Shown: positions 4,995 through 8,090 of the stretch, one piece after another
How the letters are laid out: each line of letters opens with the position of its first letter
Numbering within the stretch: position 1 is the stretch's first letter
Source: an uncultured Propioniciclava sp.
Lineage (GTDB): Bacteria; Actinomycetota; Actinomycetes; Propionibacteriales; Propionibacteriaceae
DNA: 8,090 nt
Direction: 5' to 3'
Assembly (NCBI GenBank): GCA_937872005.1
Contig: CALMPQ010000204.1
Location: 1-8,090, forward strand
The notes under the pieces: generated by a model
Seen by the model: the letters and a program-made list of their open reading frames with translations, nothing else
Databases searched by the model: none
Told to the model about the DNA's origin: nothing
Position numbers and translations under genes: made by a program

Positions 4995-6818
4995 ATGTGT
5001 CGGTTGACCCGACTCGTCGCGACCCTGCTCGCCGCGTTGGTGCTCGTGGTCGGGCTGGTGCCCACCGCGCGCGCCGACGACGAGACCCCCCGTGAATGGC
5101 GGATCAGCCGGTACGACGCCAAGGCTGACGTCGCCACCGACGGGACGGCCACGGTGCGGCTGGAGATCGACTTCCACTTCGGCAACTCGCCGGGGCATGG
5201 CCCCCTTCTCTACCTGACCACCCAGCAGCGGGTCGCCGACAACCCCGATGTGTGGCGCATGATCGACATCAGCGTGGGTGAGGTGACGAGCCCCTCGGGC
5301 GCCCCGGCCGAGACCCACCTGAGCAGCGAGGACGGCAACCGCGTCATCCGCATCGGGCGCGAGGGCACGCGCGTGCGTGGCACCCAGACCTATGTGGTCA
5401 ACTACACGGCGCGCGGTCTGGTCGCCCCCCGCCACGCGACCAGCGGCCTCGACGAGGTGAACTGGAACGTCGTCGGCACGGGCTGGGTCATCCCGATCGA
5501 GAACATCTCCACGACCATCACCGGTCCGGCCGGGGTCACCCGCGTGGCCTGCTTCCAGGGCAGCGGGTTCGACCAGCCGTGTGAGGCGTCCGCCGACAAC
5601 GCGACCGCGACGTACCACTCCGAGGGCGTGGCCGCCCGTGAGGGCGTCCAGGTCGTGGCCGGGTTCCCGGCGGGGACCTTCGTCGGTGCCGAGCCGAGGT
5701 TCACCAAGCGGTACCACGTCGGCAATGTGATGCCGGCGACGCCGCTGAGCGTCGGGCTGACCGCCGCCCTGACCGTGCTCGGCATCGGCGCGGTGCTGCT
5801 CAAGGCGCGCCGTTGGTCGCGCGACGAGGTGTACCTCGGCCACACCCCGGGGGTGCGCCCGGCACCCGGTCAGGAGGCCAAGGTGGGGCTGACGGACAAG
5901 GCCGCCCCGGTCACCGTCCAGTTCACCCCGCCGCAGGGCGCGACGGTCGGTGAGGTCGGCGTCCTGCTGGACACGCGGGCCGACAACGTCGACGTGACCG
6001 CGACGATCCTCGACCTGGCGGCGCGCGGGCACTACCAGATCGTCGAGGACGGGAAGAAGCGGTGGCGCTTCAACCGCCGGTCGACGAACGACCCGCTGAC
6101 CCCCGCCGAGAAGCACATCGTCGACACGCTGTTCAAGCGCGGCAACTCGGTCAGCACCAAGGACCTGACCGACAAGCGCTACCACAAGCTGCTGCCCGGC
6201 GCCCGGGAGAAGCTGCTCGACCGGGTGGTCAAGGAGTTGCACTGGTTCAAGGGCAGCCCCCAGGTGGCGCAGGGCCTCGCGCTGGCCGGTGCGGTGCTCC
6301 TGATCCTCGCCGGGCTGGCGGTGGGCGCGGTGCTCGGGTTCGCGTTCGGGCTCGGCCTCGTCGGGTTGGCCCCCGTCATCGCCGGGTTGGTGCTGGCGCC
6401 GCTCGCGTTCAAGGCCGGACGCCGCACCGCCGAGGGATCCGCCGTGCTGGCCCAGGCCAAGGGCTTCGAGCTCTACCTGCGCACCGCCGAGGCCGACCAG
6501 ATCAAGTTCGAGGAGGGCATCGACGTGTTCTCCCGCTACCTACCGTGGGCGACGATCTTCGGTGTGGCCGACCGATGGGCGAAGGTGTTCGAGCAGCTGG
6601 CCGCCGAGGGGCGCTACGAACCCACCGATTGGTACGTCGGCCACAGCCTCTACCAGGGCGCCTACTTCTCCTCGGCGATGGACAACCTGACCCACGAGCT
6701 GAGCCAGTCGATGACGGAGGCCATGGCCGCCCAGACCGCGGCGACGGCCGGATCGTCGGGTGGTTCGGGCTTCTCGGGCGGTGGCGGCTTCGGCGGCGGT
6801 GGCGGCGGGGGCTGGTGA
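4995..6818 (+). CDS. DUF2207-domain exported membrane protein with glycine-rich C-terminus
   Basis: DUF2207 proteins are predicted bacterial membrane proteins of unknown function. This one is 607 residues. It has a signal peptide (basic MCRLTRL, hydrophobic core 7-22, likely cleavage after TARA at 24-27). An extracytoplasmic beta-rich domain of about 220 residues follows, beginning REWRISRYDAKADV. A first transmembrane helix lies at 251-269, then a cytoplasmic domain from about 270 to 425 containing LTPAEKHIVDTLF. A hydrophobic hairpin spans 428-450 and 452-472. The region with KGFELYLRTAEADQIKFEE, FSRYLPWATIFGVADRWAK and WYVG is characteristic of the family. A Ser/Gly tail ends GGFGGGGGGGW. 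The ATG at 4995 has AAGGAG six bases upstream and directly precedes the signal peptide. An in-frame GTG at 4968 lies just after a possible -10 and could be an alternative leaderless start. No partner gene is evident; mscR follows 29 bases later with its own promoter. Confidence 0.88.
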   Translation: MCRLTRLVATLLAALVLVVGLVPTARADDETPREWRISRYDAKADVATDGTATVRLEIDFHFGNSPGHGPLLYLTTQQRVADNPDVWRMIDISVGEVTSPSGAPAETHLSSEDGNRVIRIGREGTRVRGTQTYVVNYTARGLVAPRHATSGLDEVNWNVVGTGWVIPIENISTTITGPAGVTRVACFQGSGFDQPCEASADNATATYHSEGVAAREGVQVVAGFPAGTFVGAEPRFTKRYHVGNVMPATPLSVGLTAALTVLGIGAVLLKARRWSRDEVYLGHTPGVRPAPGQEAKVGLTDKAAPVTVQFTPPQGATVGEVGVLLDTRADNVDVTATILDLAARGHYQIVEDGKKRWRFNRRSTNDPLTPAEKHIVDTLFKRGNSVSTKDLTDKRYHKLLPGAREKLLDRVVKELHWFKGSPQVAQGLALAGAVLLILAGLAVGAVLGFAFGLGLVGLAPVIAGLVLAPLAFKAGRRTAEGSAVLAQAKGFELYLRTAEADQIKFEEGIDVFSRYLPWATIFGVADRWAKVFEQLAAEGRYEPTDWYVGHSLYQGAYFSSAMDNLTHELSQSMTEAMAAQTAATAGSSGGSGFSGGGGFGGGGGGGW

Positions 6819-6847
6819 CCCAAGCGGTGCTTGCCTAGGCTGGCGGC
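6813..6847 (+). promoter_or_regulatory. mscR promoter, probably giving a leaderless mRNA
   Basis: TAGGCT (6836-6841) fits the TANNNT -10 consensus and lies six bases before the A of the mscR ATG (6848), so transcription should start at or within a base or two of the start codon. TGGTGA at 6813-6818, overlapping the stop of the DUF2207 gene, sits 17 bases upstream as a weak -35. There is no convincing Shine-Dalgarno sequence between the -10 and the ATG, as expected for a leaderless transcript. Confidence 0.6.
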
Positions 6848-7936
6848 ATGCCGCAGACCGTCAAGGGCGTCATCGCCCGCGCCAAGGGCGCTCCCGTTGA
6901 ACTCGTCGACATCGTCGTCCCCGACCCGGGCCCCGGTGAGGCCGTCGTCAAGGTCCAGGCGTGTGGCGTCTGCCACACCGACCTGCACTACCGCGAGGGC
7001 GGCATCAACGACGACTTCCCGTTCCTGCTCGGCCACGAGGCCGCCGGCATCGTGGAGGCGGTGGGCGAGGGCGTCACCAACGTCGCGCCCGGCGACTTCG
7101 TGATCCTGAACTGGCGCGCCGTGTGCGGCCAGTGCCGCGCCTGCCGCAAGGGCAAGCCGTGGTACTGCTTCGCCACGCACAACGCGTCCCAGAAGATGAC
7201 CCTCGCCGAGGACGGCACGGAGCTCTCGCCCGCGTTGGGCATCGGGGCGTTCATCGAGAAGACGCTCGTCGCCGCGGGGCAGTGCACCAAGGTCGACCCG
7301 GACGCCGACCCGGCGGCCGTCGGCCTGCTCGGCTGCGGCGTCATGGCCGGCTTCGGCGCGATGGTGAACACCGGTGGCGTCGGGATGGGCGACTCGGCCG
7401 CGGTCATCGGCTGTGGTGGCGTCGGCAACGCGGCCATCGCCGGCGCGCGCGTCGCCGGGGCGACCACGATCATCGCGATCGACGTCGACGACCGGAAGCT
7501 CGAGCGTGCTCGCGAGCTGGGGGCGACGCACCTCGTCAACGGCAAGGTCATGGACCCCGTTGAGGCCGTCAAGGACCTCACCGGCGGCCACGGGGCCGAC
7601 GTCGTGGTCGAGGCGGTGGGGCGTCCGGAGACCTACCGCCAGGCGTTCGACATGCGTGACCTGGCGGGCACCGTGGTGCTGGTCGGCGTCCCGACCCCCG
7701 ACATGACCATCGAGCTGCCGCTGCTGGAGGTGTTCGGCCGGGGCGGCTCGCTGAAGTCGAGCTGGTACGGCGACTGCCTGCCCGAGCGGGACTTCCCGAT
7801 GCTGGTCAACCTCTACCAGCAGGGCCGCTTCGACCTCGACGCGTTCGTGACCGAGCGCATCGGCATCGACCAGGTCGAGCAGGCGTTCGAGAAGATGCAC
7901 GGCGGCGACGTGCTGCGCTCGGTGGTGGTCCTGTGA
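6848..7936 (+). CDS. mscR: S-(hydroxymethyl)mycothiol dehydrogenase / S-nitrosomycothiol reductase
   Basis: A zinc- and NAD-dependent class III-type alcohol dehydrogenase. It oxidises the adduct of formaldehyde with mycothiol (S-hydroxymethylmycothiol), and in mycobacteria it also reduces S-nitrosomycothiol. The 362-residue sequence closely follows my recollection of the mycobacterial enzyme Rv2259: [64 protein letters not shown], then [15 protein letters not shown] and [14 protein letters not shown]. Catalytic zinc ligands are Cys42, His63 (with Glu64) and Cys163; structural zinc ligands are Cys93, Cys96, Cys99 and Cys107. The Rossmann loop is GCGGVG (188-193), and Asp212 in AIDVDD favours NAD over NADP. 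The ATG at 6848 matches the family N-terminus and lies right after a -10 element with no ribosome binding site. The stop overlaps the next gene as GTGA (7933-7936). The gene implies that the host makes mycothiol. Confidence 0.95.
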   Translation: MPQTVKGVIARAKGAPVELVDIVVPDPGPGEAVVKVQACGVCHTDLHYREGGINDDFPFLLGHEAAGIVEAVGEGVTNVAPGDFVILNWRAVCGQCRACRKGKPWYCFATHNASQKMTLAEDGTELSPALGIGAFIEKTLVAAGQCTKVDPDADPAAVGLLGCGVMAGFGAMVNTGGVGMGDSAAVIGCGGVGNAAIAGARVAGATTIIAIDVDDRKLERARELGATHLVNGKVMDPVEAVKDLTGGHGADVVVEAVGRPETYRQAFDMRDLAGTVVLVGVPTPDMTIELPLLEVFGRGGSLKSSWYGDCLPERDFPMLVNLYQQGRFDLDAFVTERIGIDQVEQAFEKMHGGDVLRSVVVL

Positions 7937-8090
7937 GCGGCACGGTGCGGGTCGACCACGCCGTCACCTCGGGCACCTTCTCCCTCGACGGCGGCACGTG
8001 GGAGGTCGACAACAACGTCTGGGTGATCGGCGACGACGACGAGTGCATCGTGCTGGACGCCCCCCACGACCCCGCCGCCATCGCCGAGGT
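7933..8090 (+). CDS. Metallo-beta-lactamase-fold hydrolase paired with mscR, N-terminal 52 residues, truncated by window edge
   Basis: The frame opens with GTG at 7933, overlapping the mscR stop by four bases, and runs to the window end without a stop. The visible residues, with [25 protein letters not shown] at about 23-47, have the typical start of a metallo-beta-lactamase fold: two N-terminal beta strands, N-V-W-V-I-G, then I-V-L-D-A with the conserved Asp42. The zinc-binding HxHxDH motif lies beyond the window. As I recall it, a gene of this type directly follows mscR in mycobacteria (Rv2260 after Rv2259). By analogy with glyoxalase II and S-formylglutathione hydrolase, it may hydrolyse the mycothiol formate ester made by MscR, releasing formate and mycothiol. 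That role is inference. The start rests on the overlap and the family N-terminus. Confidence 0.85.
   Translation, partial: MSGTVRVDHAVTSGTFSLDGGTWEVDNNVWVIGDDDECIVLDAPHDPAAIAE

Noticed and set aside
4860..6242. Long open frame on the minus strand (460 codons) opposite the DUF2207 gene
   Set aside because: Antisense shadow of the DUF2207 coding sequence; composition is repetitive Val/Gly/Arg/His with no recognisable fold or start signal.
6662..7900. Long open frame on the minus strand (412 codons) opposite mscR
   Set aside because: Antisense to the well-recognised mscR; its poly-Pro stretch is just the complement of the DUF2207 glycine tail.
1..8090. CRISPR arrays, transposons, integrases, toxin-antitoxin or defence genes
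   Set aside because: No regularly spaced repeats, terminal inverted repeats, transposase or nuclease motifs are visible. All substantial gaps between genes are short and accounted for.

Overview
The window is a GC-rich (roughly 70% by eye) chromosomal segment. It most likely comes from an actinomycete (Actinomycetota) that makes mycothiol. The strongest evidence is a complete S-(hydroxymethyl)mycothiol dehydrogenase gene at the right-hand end. The tmk-holB pair, GTG starts, ATGA/GTGA gene overlaps and a probable leaderless gene fit the same group. Assignment to an order such as Propionibacteriales is only a guess from sequence flavour.

Layout from left to right: (1) the first 89 codons of a catalase on the minus strand, cut by the window edge; (2) a 103-base divergent intergenic region with a short AT-rich palindrome; (3) tmk (thymidylate kinase) and holB (DNA polymerase III delta' subunit) on the plus strand, overlapping by four bases; (4) a DoxX-family membrane protein with a charged N-terminal extension; (5) a tRNA-Thr with anticodon CGT; (6) a NUDIX hydrolase; (7) on the minus strand, convergent with the NUDIX gene, a two-gene cluster: an F420-dependent-NADP-reductase-like gene broken by a one-base frameshift, then a PIG-L/LmbE-family deacetylase; (8) divergent from that cluster, a secreted or membrane-anchored DUF2207 protein with a glycine-rich tail; (9) mscR, whose promoter -10 sits so close to the ATG that the mRNA is probably leaderless; (10) a metallo-beta-lactamase-fold gene overlapping the end of mscR by four bases and running off the window.

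The genes fall into a DNA-replication and dTTP-supply pair (tmk-holB) and a formaldehyde/mycothiol detoxification pair (mscR-MBL). The rest are housekeeping or loosely redox-related genes (catalase, DoxX, NUDIX, PIG-L, nucleotide-binding oxidoreductase). I see no mobile element, CRISPR array, rRNA, phage gene or defence cluster, and nothing that clearly amounts to a new system. The points most worth checking are the single-base frameshift, the leaderless mscR start, the mscR-MBL coupling and the palindrome between the catalase and tmk genes.
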